DNA from: Mesorhizobium sp. WSM4904
GTDB taxonomy: Bacteria; Pseudomonadota; Alphaproteobacteria; Rhizobiales; Rhizobiaceae
Length of the DNA stretch: 64,000 nt
Direction: 5' to 3'
Assembly: GCF_029674545.1 (NCBI RefSeq)
Contig: NZ_CP121354.1
Coordinates: 4,721,001-4,785,000, forward strand
A program made the translations under genes and the position numbers. The notes beneath the pieces are model-generated. The model was given only the letters and a program-made list of their open reading frames with translations, did not search any database and was not told the DNA's origin. Shown here in pieces: positions 7,566-15,816 of the stretch; position 1 is the first letter of the stretch; the number at the start of each line of letters is the position of its first letter.

Positions 7566-8681
7566 ATGGGTCCCTTCCCGCATGACGCACCGCCCGCCAA
7601 GATCAGCAAGCAAAATCCCGCCGGCACCGACGGCTTCGAGTTCGTCGAGTTCGCGCATCCGGAGCCGGCAAAACTCGCCGAGCTCTTCACCCGCATGGGC
7701 TATGTCGCGGTGGCCAAGCACCGCACCAAGGACATCACCGTCTGGCGCCAGGGCGACATCAATTATGTCGTCAATGCCGAGCCCGGCTCGCATGCGATGA
7801 AGTTCGTCGATAAGCACGGCCCCTGCGCCGCCTCGATGGCCTGGCGCGTGGTCGATGCCAAGCACGCCTTCGACCATGCCGTGTCGAAAGGCGCGACACC
7901 TTACGAGGGCACCGACAAGGCGCTCGACGTGCCGGCCATCGTCGGCATCGGCGGTTCGCTGCTCTATTTCATCGAGGCTTATGGCGAGAAGGGCTCGGCC
8001 TATGACGCCGAGTTCGAGTGGCTTGGCGAGCGCGACCCGAAGCCCGAAGGCGTCGGCTTCTATTATCTCGACCACCTCACCCACAATGTCTATCGCGGCA
8101 ACATGGACAAGTGGTGGGACTTCTACCGCGACCTGTTCGGCTTCAAGCAGATCCACTTCTTCGACATCGACGGCCGGATCACCGGGCTGGTCAGCCGCGC
8201 CATCACCTCGCCCTGCGGCAAGATCCGCATTCCGCTCAACGAATCCAAGGACGAGACCAGCCAGATCGCCGAATACCTGAAGAAGTACAATGGCGAAGGT
8301 ATTCAGCATATCGCCGTCGGCACCGATGCGATCTACAATGCCACCGACAAGCTCGCCGCCAATGGGCTGAAATTCATGCCCGGCCCGCCCGACACCTATT
8401 ACGAGATGTCGCACGAGCGCGTGCACGGCCATGACGAGCCGATCGAACGGATGAAGAAGCACGGCATCCTGATCGACGGCGAAGGCGTCGTCGACGGCGG
8501 CATGACCAAGATCCTGCTGCAGATCTTCTCCAAAACCGTGATCGGCCCGATCTTCTTCGAGTTCATCCAGAGGAAGGGCGACGAAGGCTTTGGCGAAGGC
8601 AATTTCCGGGCGCTGTTCGAGTCGATCGAGCAGGACCAGATCAAGCGCGGTGTGATCAAGCTGGACGGCAAGGCGGCGTAG
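7566..8681 (+). CDS. hppD: 4-hydroxyphenylpyruvate dioxygenase
   Basis: Converts 4-hydroxyphenylpyruvate to homogentisate, the second step of tyrosine degradation, using Fe(II) and oxygen. 371 residues, normal length. Two vicinal-oxygen-chelate domains; the iron ligands are visible as His173 (DHLTHNV), His248 (GIQHIA) and Glu332 (FFEFIQR). TTGGAGA precedes the ATG. The downstream enzymes HmgA and fumarylacetoacetase are encoded about 3 kb away on the other strand, beyond two toxin-antitoxin modules. Confidence 0.97.
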   Translation: MGPFPHDAPPAKISKQNPAGTDGFEFVEFAHPEPAKLAELFTRMGYVAVAKHRTKDITVWRQGDINYVVNAEPGSHAMKFVDKHGPCAASMAWRVVDAKHAFDHAVSKGATPYEGTDKALDVPAIVGIGGSLLYFIEAYGEKGSAYDAEFEWLGERDPKPEGVGFYYLDHLTHNVYRGNMDKWWDFYRDLFGFKQIHFFDIDGRITGLVSRAITSPCGKIRIPLNESKDETSQIAEYLKKYNGEGIQHIAVGTDAIYNATDKLAANGLKFMPGPPDTYYEMSHERVHGHDEPIERMKKHGILIDGEGVVDGGMTKILLQIFSKTVIGPIFFEFIQRKGDEGFGEGNFRALFESIEQDQIKRGVIKLDGKAA

Positions 8682-8703
8682 CCAGCCGATCTGGATATCT
8701 TGC

Positions 8704-8749
8704 GGCTCGATCAATTATGACCTAAATTATGGTCATAAAGGATCGAGCC
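8704..8749. promoter_or_regulatory. Large inverted repeat overlapping antitoxin ribosome-binding site
   Basis: Nested arms: GGCTCGATC (8704-8712) with GATCGAGCC (8741-8749), and TTATGACC (8715-8722) with GGTCATAA (8731-8738), around an 8-base AT-rich centre. Only two of nineteen arm positions mismatch. The right arm contains AAAGGA, the likely ribosome-binding site of the antitoxin gene at 8751. It could be the Phd-type operator, an RNA hairpin, or a terminator for hppD. Confidence 0.6.
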
Positions 8750-8750
8750 C

Positions 8751-8975
8751 ATGAATGTTTCCATTGCCGAGGCCAAGGCCAAATTGTCGGAACTTGTAAG
8801 CCGCGCGGAAGCCGGTGAAGAGATCGTGCTTACGCGCCATGGGAAGGTTGCCGCGCGTATCGTACCTCCGGCAGTGGTGGAACCACTGCCACGTATCGGA
8901 GCCTTAAAGGGCAAGATCTGGATCGCGGACGATTTTGACGAACTCGGTCCTGGATGGGACCAGTACGTGAAATGA
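8751..8975 (+). CDS. Phd/YefM family antitoxin
   Basis: 74 residues. The N-terminal half (NVSIAEAKAKLSELVSRAEAGEEIVLTR) is the classic Phd/YefM DNA-binding fold. The C-terminal half is the toxin-neutralising tail, with FDELGPGWD close to the end. Antitoxins of this class bind their own promoter; the inverted repeat immediately upstream is the likely operator. Its stop codon overlaps the toxin start (ATGA), the normal arrangement of a Phd/VapC module. Confidence 0.9.
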   Translation: MNVSIAEAKAKLSELVSRAEAGEEIVLTRHGKVAARIVPPAVVEPLPRIGALKGKIWIADDFDELGPGWDQYVK

Positions 8976-9349
8976 CGACCGGCCCGTTTCTCGCCGACAC
9001 CCACATTATTCTCTGGTCGATTTCGGATGATCGACGTCTCAGCGATCACCACCGCGCAATCTTGGAATCGGACGCGGTGGTTTTCGCGAGCGCGGCAAGT
9101 GTTTGGGAAATTTCGATCAAACGATCAATCCGAAAGCTTCATGCGCCAGACGATCTGCCAGCATTGCTTCCAAGAATGCGATTTCAGCCGCTCACCGTGA
9201 CTCTTCAGCACGCCCACGCGGTCGGCGATCTGCCTCCTCACCATGGCGATCCGTTCGACCGGTTGCTGATCGCGCAGGCGCAAATAGAAAACCTGACTAT
9301 CCTGACATCAGACCCGCATTTTGCCCGATATGAGGTCGCGCTGGCCTGA
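8972..9349 (+). CDS. PIN-domain toxin, VapC type
   Basis: 125-residue PIN-domain ribonuclease toxin. Acidic metal-binding residues are intact: Asp9 (LADTHIILW), Glu46 (SVWEISIK), Asp93/Asp96 (HGDPFDRLLIAQA) and Asp114 (LTSDPHF). Family members cleave tRNA or rRNA; the target here is unknown. It is translationally coupled to the antitoxin by a four-base overlap. It is convergent with the BrnA gene, 11 bases apart, so two toxin-antitoxin modules lie tail to tail. Confidence 0.9.
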   Translation: MTTGPFLADTHIILWSISDDRRLSDHHRAILESDAVVFASAASVWEISIKRSIRKLHAPDDLPALLPRMRFQPLTVTLQHAHAVGDLPPHHGDPFDRLLIAQAQIENLTILTSDPHFARYEVALA

Positions 9350-9360
9350 CCGCCATGCGA

Positions 9361-9681
9361 TCAAAGGCCGGCGGCTTTCCGCAAAATGTCGTTGATGCGG
9401 CTCTGCCAGCCGGGTCCGCCGGCGCGGAAGCGGGCGATGACGTCGCTATCGAGACGCAGCGTCACTTGTTTCTTCGGATTGTCGAGCGCCGGCCGGCCGC
9501 GCGAACGGCGAATGCTGTCGGCAAGATCCGGAAACACCTCGGCGAAGGGACGAGCATTCCGAAAGTCCTCCTCGGTCCATTCGGGATTGTCTGAAACCGC
9601 ATCCCAGTCTTCCCTGGTGAAGCCCTTGCCTGACTCGAATTCCTTGTCGGGCTTCTTGATGCGTAGCTTAGACTTTGCCAT
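9361..9681 (-). CDS. BrnA family antitoxin
   Basis: 106 residues with a Lys-rich N-terminus and a C-terminal ribbon-helix-helix-like segment (KKQVTLRLDSDVIARFRAGGPGWQSRIND in family terms, about residues 72-100). BrnA proteins neutralise the ribonuclease BrnT and repress their own operon. The order toxin then antitoxin, with a 14-base overlap, is typical for brnTA. The ATG at 9681 is preceded by GGAGATTG. Confidence 0.85.
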   Translation of the reverse strand: MAKSKLRIKKPDKEFESGKGFTREDWDAVSDNPEWTEEDFRNARPFAEVFPDLADSIRRSRGRPALDNPKKQVTLRLDSDVIARFRAGGPGWQSRINDILRKAAGL

Positions 9682-9925
9682 CGAACAATCTCCTTTCCGC
9701 CTGGTTGGCCGGCCGCATCGAAATGATCGAAATGCCCTCGGAGCCAAGTCGGGCAAAGACCACTGCAACAACGCCGCCGACTATCCAACCAATCGCCATG
9801 AACCGACCGGCCTTGGCCGCCCGGATCGTCGACGCAAGGAAAAACTCCTCGTCCAACGCCGCGAAATCCAAGCCGTGTTTGTCGATGTTAGCCAACCGTT
9901 TCGGTTCATCCCAAACGATCTTCAT
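9668..9925 (-). CDS. BrnT family toxin (DUF497)
   Basis: 85 residues, full length for BrnT, a small RelE-like ribonuclease toxin. Family signatures are WDEPKRLANIDKHGLDF at the N-terminus and ISIISMRPANQAERR near the C-terminus. The first gene of the toxin-antitoxin pair. Its promoter region carries two similar 20-base sites that are good candidates for BrnA or BrnTA binding. Confidence 0.88.
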   Translation of the reverse strand: MKIVWDEPKRLANIDKHGLDFAALDEEFFLASTIRAAKAGRFMAIGWIVGGVVAVVFARLGSEGISIISMRPANQAERRLFDGKV

Positions 9926-9928
9926 CGG

Positions 9929-9978
9929 AATTTATGTACCTACAATAATTAAGTCAACAATTTTCGTAACTACGATAA
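9929..9978 (-). promoter_or_regulatory. Paired operator-like repeats in the brnTA promoter
   Basis: AATTTATGTACCTACAATAA (9929-9948) and AATTTTCGTAACTACGATAA (9959-9978) match at 16 of 20 positions and are exactly 30 bases apart. The second contains TCGTA-AC-TACGA, a perfect dyad. Read on the minus strand, TTGACT lies between them as a possible -35 box, so bound repressor would block transcription. Confidence 0.55.
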
Positions 9979-10001
9979 TTCTCGAGGGCATACTCGCTCG
10001 T

Positions 10002-10538
10002 TCACAACCCCAGCCGTTCGACCTCGTCCTTCCTCAGCTTGATGTCGTAATCGAGCAGGAATTCATCCAATTGCGGCGGCGCCACCGAGGTGCCCGAAAG
10101 CATGGCATGCACCTGGCCGCGATGGTGGATGTCGTGCAGGAAGACATGGGCGAGGATGTCGCCGATCCTTTCCGGGATCATGCCGTCCTCGCGCCTGTCG
10201 GTGATGACGCGGCGGTCGAGATCGGCTTCGGACAGACGATCGCAGAAGGCAATCAGCTTGCGGTCGAAATCAGCCTGTGCCGCCGCCAGGCTCGCCACAT
10301 CGTCGAACGGCACGAAGGTGTCGTAGGCCGCGGCGCCGAGGCCGCCATCGGTCAGGAAATCGAGATAGAGACGATCGACCGCGATGATGTGGTTGAGCGT
10401 CTCCTTGATCGACGGGAAGAAGCTGGTGCGCCTGGCCTCGAACTCGCCGGGCTGGAGCGCCAGCACGGCGCGGTAGAGCCGGTCGTTCGACCACAGATTG
10501 TTGCGCGCCATGCGGCGCAGGTGCTCGATCAGGGTCAC
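10002..10538 (-). CDS. DinB-fold metal-dependent protein
   Basis: 178-residue four-helix-bundle protein of the DinB/MDMPI superfamily. Likely metal ligands are a His in LNHIIAVDRLY (about residue 50) and two His in HVFLHDIHHRGQ (about 130-141). It is the last gene of the operon hmgA - metallo-hydrolase - fumarylacetoacetase, starting five bases after the previous stop. Superfamily members include thiol-dependent isomerases and transferases, and the operon has no recognisable maleylacetoacetate isomerase, so a role in that step is an attractive but unproven idea. Confidence 0.85.
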   Translation of the reverse strand: MTLIEHLRRMARNNLWSNDRLYRAVLALQPGEFEARRTSFFPSIKETLNHIIAVDRLYLDFLTDGGLGAAAYDTFVPFDDVASLAAAQADFDRKLIAFCDRLSEADLDRRVITDRREDGMIPERIGDILAHVFLHDIHHRGQVHAMLSGTSVAPPQLDEFLLDYDIKLRKDEVERLGL

Positions 10539-10542
10539 CTTT

Positions 10543-11568
10543 TCAGGTTCCTTTCTCCCCCTCGTATTTCTCGACCTTCTGTTCGATCGCGCCGAAGATC
10601 GAATGGCCGGCCCTGTCCTTCATCTCGATGCGCACCGTGTCGCCGAAATGCAGGAAGGGCGTCTTCGGTTCGCCGCTCTCGACGGTCTCGATCATGCGCA
10701 GCTCGGCAATGCAGGAATAGCCGGCGCCGCCGGCCGAAACAGGCTTGCCCGGCCCGCCATCCAGTTTGTTGGAAACGGTGCCCGAACCGATTATGGTGCC
10801 GGCGGCAAGCGGCCGCGTCTTTGCCGCATGCGAGATAAGCGCCGGGAAGTCGAAGGTCATGTCGATGCCGGCATTGGCGCGGCCGAACGGCTTGCCGTTG
10901 AGGTCGACCAGCAGCGCGAGGTTGACCTTGCCGCCGTCCCAGGCGTCGCCCAGCTCATCCGGTGTGACCGCGACCGGCGAGAAGGCAGAAGACGGTTTCG
11001 ACTGGAAGAAGCCGAAGCCTTTCGCGAGCTCCGGCCCGGTGATGGCGCGCAGCGTCACGTCGTTGACCAGCATGACGAGGCGGATCGCGTCCCTCGCCTC
11101 GGCCAGCCCGGCGCCCATCGGCACGTCGTCGACGACGACGGCGACCTCCGCCTCCATGTCGATGCCGAAGGCCTCGTCCGCCATGCGGATCGGATCGCGC
11201 GGCGCAATGAAGGAATCGGACCCGCCCTGGTAGATCAGCGGATCGGTCCAGAAGCTCGCCGGCATCTCGGCGCCGCGCGCCTTCCGCACCAGCTCGACAT
11301 GGTTCACATAGGCCGAGCCGTCCGCCCACTGATAGGCGCGCGGCAGCGGCGAATGCGCGTCATGCTCGTGGAAGCGCGCCGAGGGCACCGCGTTGGTCTC
11401 CAGCGATTCCGCCATGGCCGCCAGATGCGGCGCAATCCGCCGCCAGTCGTCGAGCGCCGCCTGCAGCGTCGGCACCAGGAAGGAAGCGTCGGTGAACCGC
11501 GTCAGGTCGCGCGAGACCACGACCAGCTTTCCGTCGCGCGTCCCGTTCTTCAATGTGGCAAGCTTCAT
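10543..11568 (-). CDS. Fumarylacetoacetate hydrolase
   Basis: Last step of tyrosine/homogentisate degradation: splits fumarylacetoacetate into fumarate and acetoacetate. 341 residues, the length of the shorter bacterial type (as opposed to about 420 in animals). Metal-binding acidic residues appear in GIDMEAEVAVVVDD and in MLVNDVTLR; GTIIGSGTVSN is the conserved FAH loop. Its ATG overlaps the stop of the metallo-hydrolase gene (ATGA), so the operon is coupled. Confidence 0.93.
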   Translation of the reverse strand: MKLATLKNGTRDGKLVVVSRDLTRFTDASFLVPTLQAALDDWRRIAPHLAAMAESLETNAVPSARFHEHDAHSPLPRAYQWADGSAYVNHVELVRKARGAEMPASFWTDPLIYQGGSDSFIAPRDPIRMADEAFGIDMEAEVAVVVDDVPMGAGLAEARDAIRLVMLVNDVTLRAITGPELAKGFGFFQSKPSSAFSPVAVTPDELGDAWDGGKVNLALLVDLNGKPFGRANAGIDMTFDFPALISHAAKTRPLAAGTIIGSGTVSNKLDGGPGKPVSAGGAGYSCIAELRMIETVESGEPKTPFLHFGDTVRIEMKDRAGHSIFGAIEQKVEKYEGEKGT

Positions 11569-12467
11569 GCGGTTTCCTCTCTTGGCGCGGCCTGGTCGCC
11601 GCTTAGCCGTACAACAAGGCCGTCGCGGGCGATCGTCAAGTCACCGGCCCATGTTTTCCTAACAGCAGCGGTCCAGTCGGCTTCGCCGATCAGAGGATCG
11701 TCGGCTGGAATGAGATGGTTGAGTACCAGCTGCTTCACGCCGGCATCAGTGGCGATGCTTCCTGCCTCTTCGGCTAAGCTGTGGCTGGCGAAGAGATGCT
11801 CGCGCAGCCGCGCGCCGTTGCTGGTCCTGGCGACCAGCCTCTCGACGCCCGCTTCCAGCATGGCTTCATGGACGAGAATGTCGGCGTCGCGCGCAAACTC
11901 GGCCAGCGGTGGGAAGAACGCCGTGTCGGCCGAGAACACGACGCTTCTGCCGCCATGCTCAAAGCGCAGCGCAAAGCAGTCGGTCACCGGCGGATGGTCT
12001 ACGCGCAGCGCCGCCACCATCAGACCACGCTCCTCCAGCACCAGCCCTTCGCCGAACTCCTCGACCGAGACCAGTTCGCGGATGTCCGGCCGGCCTTCGT
12101 CGACGATGCGGATTTCGATGTCGAACTCCATCGCCTGGCAGAAATGCCGCCAGCAATTGGCGGTGCCCGGCGGCCCGTAGACAATCACCGGCGTTGCCAG
12201 CCCAGCCGTCCAGGCGGTGTGGATCAACGGCCCGAGTTCCAGCACGTGATCGGAATGGAGATGCGTGATGAAGACCAGGTCGAGTGTCTTCAGGCTGACG
12301 CCTGCATCGGTCAAGGCGCGCGTGACGCCCAGCCCGCAGTCGACGACGATTACTCGCCCGCCGATCTCGATCAATGATGAGCTCGGCCAGGGCCCGCCCG
12401 GCCGCAAGGCCGGGCCGCCCTTGGAGCCGAGAAGGACGAGGCGCTCCGACGTCTCCCCGGCGCTCAA
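11565..12467 (-). CDS. MBL-fold metallo-hydrolase in homogentisate operon
   Basis: 300 residues of the metallo-beta-lactamase fold, closest in layout to RNase Z-like/arylsulfatase-type hydrolases. The metal motif is HLHSDH (about 69-74), followed by Asp in FSADTAF and His in LNHLIP. It overlaps hmgA upstream and fumarylacetoacetase downstream by four bases each, so it is clearly part of the pathway operon. The substrate is unknown; candidates are a lactone or thioester formed from homogentisate or maleylacetoacetate, or repair of a by-product. Confidence 0.88.
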   Translation of the reverse strand: MSAGETSERLVLLGSKGGPALRPGGPWPSSSLIEIGGRVIVVDCGLGVTRALTDAGVSLKTLDLVFITHLHSDHVLELGPLIHTAWTAGLATPVIVYGPPGTANCWRHFCQAMEFDIEIRIVDEGRPDIRELVSVEEFGEGLVLEERGLMVAALRVDHPPVTDCFALRFEHGGRSVVFSADTAFFPPLAEFARDADILVHEAMLEAGVERLVARTSNGARLREHLFASHSLAEEAGSIATDAGVKQLVLNHLIPADDPLIGEADWTAAVRKTWAGDLTIARDGLVVRLSGDQAAPREETA

Positions 12468-13777
12468 GACCAGTCGCCCTCGGGCGTGCCGTTGAAACGC
12501 TTCTTCAGCTCGGCCCAGCAGTCGATGTAGTTCTCCTGCAAGGTGTCGAGCTCGGCGGCATAGCGGGTCAGCATCTGCGGAAAGCGGGTCTCGAACATGA
12601 AGGCCATGGTGTTGTCGAGCTTGACGGGCTTGAGGTCGGCACGTGTCGCCTTCTCGAAGCCGGAGGCGTCCGGCCCATGCGCCAGCATCTGGTTGTGCAG
12701 GCTGATGCCGCCGGGCACGAAACCTTCCTCCTTGGCATCGTACTGGCCGTGGATCAGCCCCATGAACTCGCTCATGATGTTGCGGTGGTACCAGGGTGGC
12801 CGAAAAGTGTTTTCTGCCACCAGCCAGCGCGGCGGGAAGATGACGAAATCGACATTGGCCGTGCCCTCCTCGCCGCTCGGCGCCGTCAGCACGGTGAAGA
12901 TCGACGGATCGGGATGATCGAACAGGATGGCGCCGACCGGCGAAAAGGTTGCGAGATCATATTTATAGGGCGCGTAGTTGCCATGCCAGGCGACCACGTC
13001 GAGCGGCGAGTGGCCGAGTTCCGTAACATGGAACGCGCCGCACCATTTGACGATCAGCCGGCAGGGCGTCTCCTTCTCTTCGAACCAGGCGCAGGGCGTC
13101 TTGAAGTCGCGCGGATTGGCGAGGCAATTGGCGCCGATCGGGCCGCGGTCGGGCATGGTGAATTTCGCGCCGTAGTTCTCGCAGACATAGCCGCGCGCCT
13201 CCTTGTCGGCGAGCTCGACCTTGAAGACGAGGCCGCGCGGCAGCACGGCGATCTCCCCAGGGCGAAGCTCGATCACGCCCATCTCGGTGACGAAGCGCAG
13301 CGCGCCGACCTGCGGCACGATCATGAGCTCGCCGTCGGCGTTGAAGAAATGGTCGTCGACCATCGAGCGGTTGGCGACATAGACATGCGCCGCCATGCCG
13401 GACTGGCCGACCGCGTCGCCTGCCGTGGTCATGGTGCGCATGCCTGAGATGAAATCGGTCGGCTCGGCGGGCATCGGCACCGGGTTCCAGCGATACTGGC
13501 CGAGCGCCAGCTCATGGTCGCCGATGTTGGGCGCGGTCTTCCATAGAGGGAAGCTCATCCCCTTGAAGCGACCGGTGTGCCGGACGCTCGGGCGGATGCG
13601 ATAGAGCCAGGAGCGCTCGTTGGTGCCGCGCGGCGCCGTGAAGGGCGAGCCCGAAAGCTGCTCGGCATAGAGGCCGTAGGCCGGCCGCTGCGGAGAGTTG
13701 CGCCCCTGCGGCAGCGAGCCTAGCAGCGTCTCGGTCTCGAAATCGTTGCCGAAACCCGGCATGTAGGAAAAGGTCAT
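12464..13777 (-). CDS. hmgA: Homogentisate 1,2-dioxygenase
   Basis: Opens the ring of homogentisate to give maleylacetoacetate, using Fe(II). 437 residues. The N-terminus [12 protein letters not shown] and the segments [27 protein letters not shown] and [11 protein letters not shown] are characteristic, the last two carrying iron-ligand Glu/His positions of the family. The start at 13777 is set by GGGAGGAT upstream; the longer frame has no homology. First gene of a four-gene coupled operon and divergent from a MarR regulator. Confidence 0.97.
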   Translation of the reverse strand: MTFSYMPGFGNDFETETLLGSLPQGRNSPQRPAYGLYAEQLSGSPFTAPRGTNERSWLYRIRPSVRHTGRFKGMSFPLWKTAPNIGDHELALGQYRWNPVPMPAEPTDFISGMRTMTTAGDAVGQSGMAAHVYVANRSMVDDHFFNADGELMIVPQVGALRFVTEMGVIELRPGEIAVLPRGLVFKVELADKEARGYVCENYGAKFTMPDRGPIGANCLANPRDFKTPCAWFEEKETPCRLIVKWCGAFHVTELGHSPLDVVAWHGNYAPYKYDLATFSPVGAILFDHPDPSIFTVLTAPSGEEGTANVDFVIFPPRWLVAENTFRPPWYHRNIMSEFMGLIHGQYDAKEEGFVPGGISLHNQMLAHGPDASGFEKATRADLKPVKLDNTMAFMFETRFPQMLTRYAAELDTLQENYIDCWAELKKRFNGTPEGDWS

Positions 13778-13898
13778 CCGATCCTCCCTGGTCCCGGGCT
13801 CTCCACCTCCTGAAGCGGCGGTTTTCCCGGGGATGTTGACCAAACTGGTTTCATTTGTAACCATTGAAAATGTAACTATCAACGCCGAGGCCGCATCG

Positions 13899-14357
13899 AT
13901 GGTGGTTTTGATGGAACCGGAAGTCCTTGAGCTCGAAAGCTTCCTGCCGTACCGGCTCTACCGGCTGGCCGACACCGTCAGCCGGGAATTCTCGCGCGTC
14001 TACAAGGAGCGCCACGGCCTGACGCGGCCGGAATGGCGCACGCTGTCAGGCCTCGGCCAGCGCGGCACGATGACGGCGACGGAACTCGGAGAACAGTCGG
14101 CGATGCACAAAACTAAGGTGTCGAGGGCAGTGGCCGAGCTCGAACGGCGGCGATGGTTGACGCGCGCGCCGGACGAAAACGACCGCCGCGTGGAGCACCT
14201 GACGCTGACCAACGCGGGGCTCGCCGCCTATCGCGAGATGGTGCCGCTGGCGAAGGCGTTCGAACAGGAGTTGCTGGCGAGGCTGAGCGAGGAAGAGCGA
14301 GCGGCGATTGTCAGCGGGGTGGCGGCCCTGGAGAGGACGTTGGCAGAAAAGAACTGA
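13899..14357 (+). CDS. MarR family transcriptional regulator, probable homogentisate-operon regulator
   Basis: About 152 residues with a central winged-helix domain ([22 protein letters not shown] as the first helices, then [19 protein letters not shown] for recognition and [13 protein letters not shown] for the wing). Divergent from hmgA across about 120 bases, as HmgR/MarR-type repressors of this pathway usually are. Direct repeats ATTTGTAAC (13853-13861) and AAATGTAAC (13868-13876) lie in the gap and could be its sites. The start is uncertain: ATG 13899, 13911 or 13833. Confidence 0.85.
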   Translation: MVVLMEPEVLELESFLPYRLYRLADTVSREFSRVYKERHGLTRPEWRTLSGLGQRGTMTATELGEQSAMHKTKVSRAVAELERRRWLTRAPDENDRRVEHLTLTNAGLAAYREMVPLAKAFEQELLARLSEEERAAIVSGVAALERTLAEKN

Positions 14358-14372
14358 GAGGCTGGCGGGACA

Positions 14373-14532
14373 GCGCCCCCCTCTGTCCTGCCGGACATCT
14401 CCCCCACTTGGGGGGAGATCAGATGTCACGCCGGCTTTCGCCAATCGCCAACGTTGCAGGATGAGAGCCGGCGCCGAAGCAGCCAATCTCCCCCCTTGTG
14501 GGGGAGATGTCCGGCAGGACAGAGGGGGGCGC
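14373..14532. repeat. Intergenic mosaic palindromic repeat (approx. 160 bp)
   Basis: Same composite as at 6770: outer arms GCGCCCCCCTCTGTCCTGCC and the inverted GGCAGGACAGAGGGGGGCGC, inner arms CATCTCCCCC / GGGGGAGATG with a 60-70 base centre. It lies between the MarR and tdh convergent genes. Confidence 0.82.
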
Positions 14533-14563
14533 GAAGGAACTCAATGTCTCCGTCGACGCGCCC

Positions 14564-15598
14564 CTACCAATCCATCACCACCTTGCCGGAACTGCCGCTC
14601 CGCATCGCGTCGAAGCCGGCCTGGAAATCATCGATGCCGATGCGGTGGGTGATCAGGCCCGAAACGTCGAGCGGCCCCTGCACCAGCGCGATCATCTTGT
14701 ACCAGGTCTCGAACATCTCGCGGCCGTAGATGCCCTTGAGATGCAGCATCTTGAAGATGACCTTGTTCCAGTCGATCTCGAAGCCGGTCGGCGCGATGCC
14801 CAAAATGGCGATCTTGCCGCCGTTGTTCATGGTGTCGATCATGTCGCGGAAGGCCGGTGCGGCACCCGACATTTCCAGCCCGACATCGAAACCCTCGGTC
14901 ATGCCGATCGAAGGCATGACGTCGCGCAGCTTCTCCTTCGAGGCGTCGACGACATGCTGGACGCCGAGCTTGCGGGCCAGATCCAGACGAACCGGATTGA
15001 TGTCGGTGATGACGACTTTTCGCGCGCCGACGCATTGCGCCACCAGCGCGCCCATGATGCCGATCGGGCCGGCGCCGGTGACCAGAACGTCCTCTCCGAC
15101 CAGATCGAAGGACAACGCCGTGTGGACGGCATTGCCTAATGGATCGAAGATGGCGGCGATCTCGTCGGGCACGTCGTCGGGGATCGGCACGACATTGTGC
15201 TGCGGGATCACCATGTACTCGCCGAAGGCGCCGGGCCGGTTGACGCCGACGCCAAGCGTGTTGCGGCAGAGATGCCCTCGCCCGGCGCGGCAGTTGCGGC
15301 AGTGGCCGCAGACGATGTGGCCCTCGCCGGAGACGCGCTGGCCGACCTTGTACTCGGTGACCGCCGCGCCGTAATCGGCGACCGTGCCGACGAATTCGTG
15401 GCCGGTAACCATCGGCACCGGCACGGTTTTCTGCGCCCACTGGTCCCAATTGTAGATGTGGACGTCGGTGCCGCAGATCGCGGTCTTTTTCACCTTGATC
15501 AGCACGTCGTTCGGGCCGACCTCCGGCACCGGCACTTGTTCCATCCAGATGCCCGGCTCGGCCTTGGCCTTCACCAGCGCCTTCATCATGTTGGACAT
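14564..15598 (-). CDS. tdh: L-threonine 3-dehydrogenase
   Basis: Oxidises L-threonine to 2-amino-3-ketobutyrate with NAD. 344-residue zinc-containing medium-chain dehydrogenase. Catalytic zinc residues Cys42 (AICGTD) and His67-Glu68 (GHEF) are present, with structural zinc cysteines at 97, 100, 103 and 111, and the nucleotide loop GAGPIG. GGGAGAACCTG precedes the start. It follows kbl on the same strand about 220 bases downstream, with a mosaic repeat between them; the two enzymes together convert threonine to glycine and acetyl-CoA. Confidence 0.96.
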   Translation of the reverse strand: MSNMMKALVKAKAEPGIWMEQVPVPEVGPNDVLIKVKKTAICGTDVHIYNWDQWAQKTVPVPMVTGHEFVGTVADYGAAVTEYKVGQRVSGEGHIVCGHCRNCRAGRGHLCRNTLGVGVNRPGAFGEYMVIPQHNVVPIPDDVPDEIAAIFDPLGNAVHTALSFDLVGEDVLVTGAGPIGIMGALVAQCVGARKVVITDINPVRLDLARKLGVQHVVDASKEKLRDVMPSIGMTEGFDVGLEMSGAAPAFRDMIDTMNNGGKIAILGIAPTGFEIDWNKVIFKMLHLKGIYGREMFETWYKMIALVQGPLDVSGLITHRIGIDDFQAGFDAMRSGSSGKVVMDW

Positions 15599-15635
15599 CA
15601 GGTTCTCCCAGTGTTTCGGAGGCTTGCGTTCTGTC

Positions 15636-15795
15636 GCGCCCCCCTCTGTCCTGCCGGACATCTCCCCCACAAGGGCGGAGATCGATCATCGCGTTTGCCT
15701 TCGCCAATCGCTAACGTCGCAAGATAGACGCCGCGCCGAAACTGCCAATCTCCCCCCAAGTGGGGGAGATGTCCGGCAGGACAGAGGGGGGCGCC
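15636..15795. repeat. Intergenic mosaic palindromic repeat between kbl and tdh
   Basis: Same composite as at 14373, with arms GCGCCCCCCTCTGTCCTGCC and its inverse. Here it sits inside a two-gene same-strand unit, so it may form a strong mRNA structure that uncouples or stabilises parts of the kbl-tdh transcript. Confidence 0.82.
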
Positions 15796-15816
15796 GTAGA
15801 GCATGAACATTCGCGA

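Noticed and set aside
9675..10838. Plus-strand 387-codon frame over brnTA and the DinB gene
   Set aside because: Crosses two well-supported minus-strand genes and a promoter; low-complexity composition.
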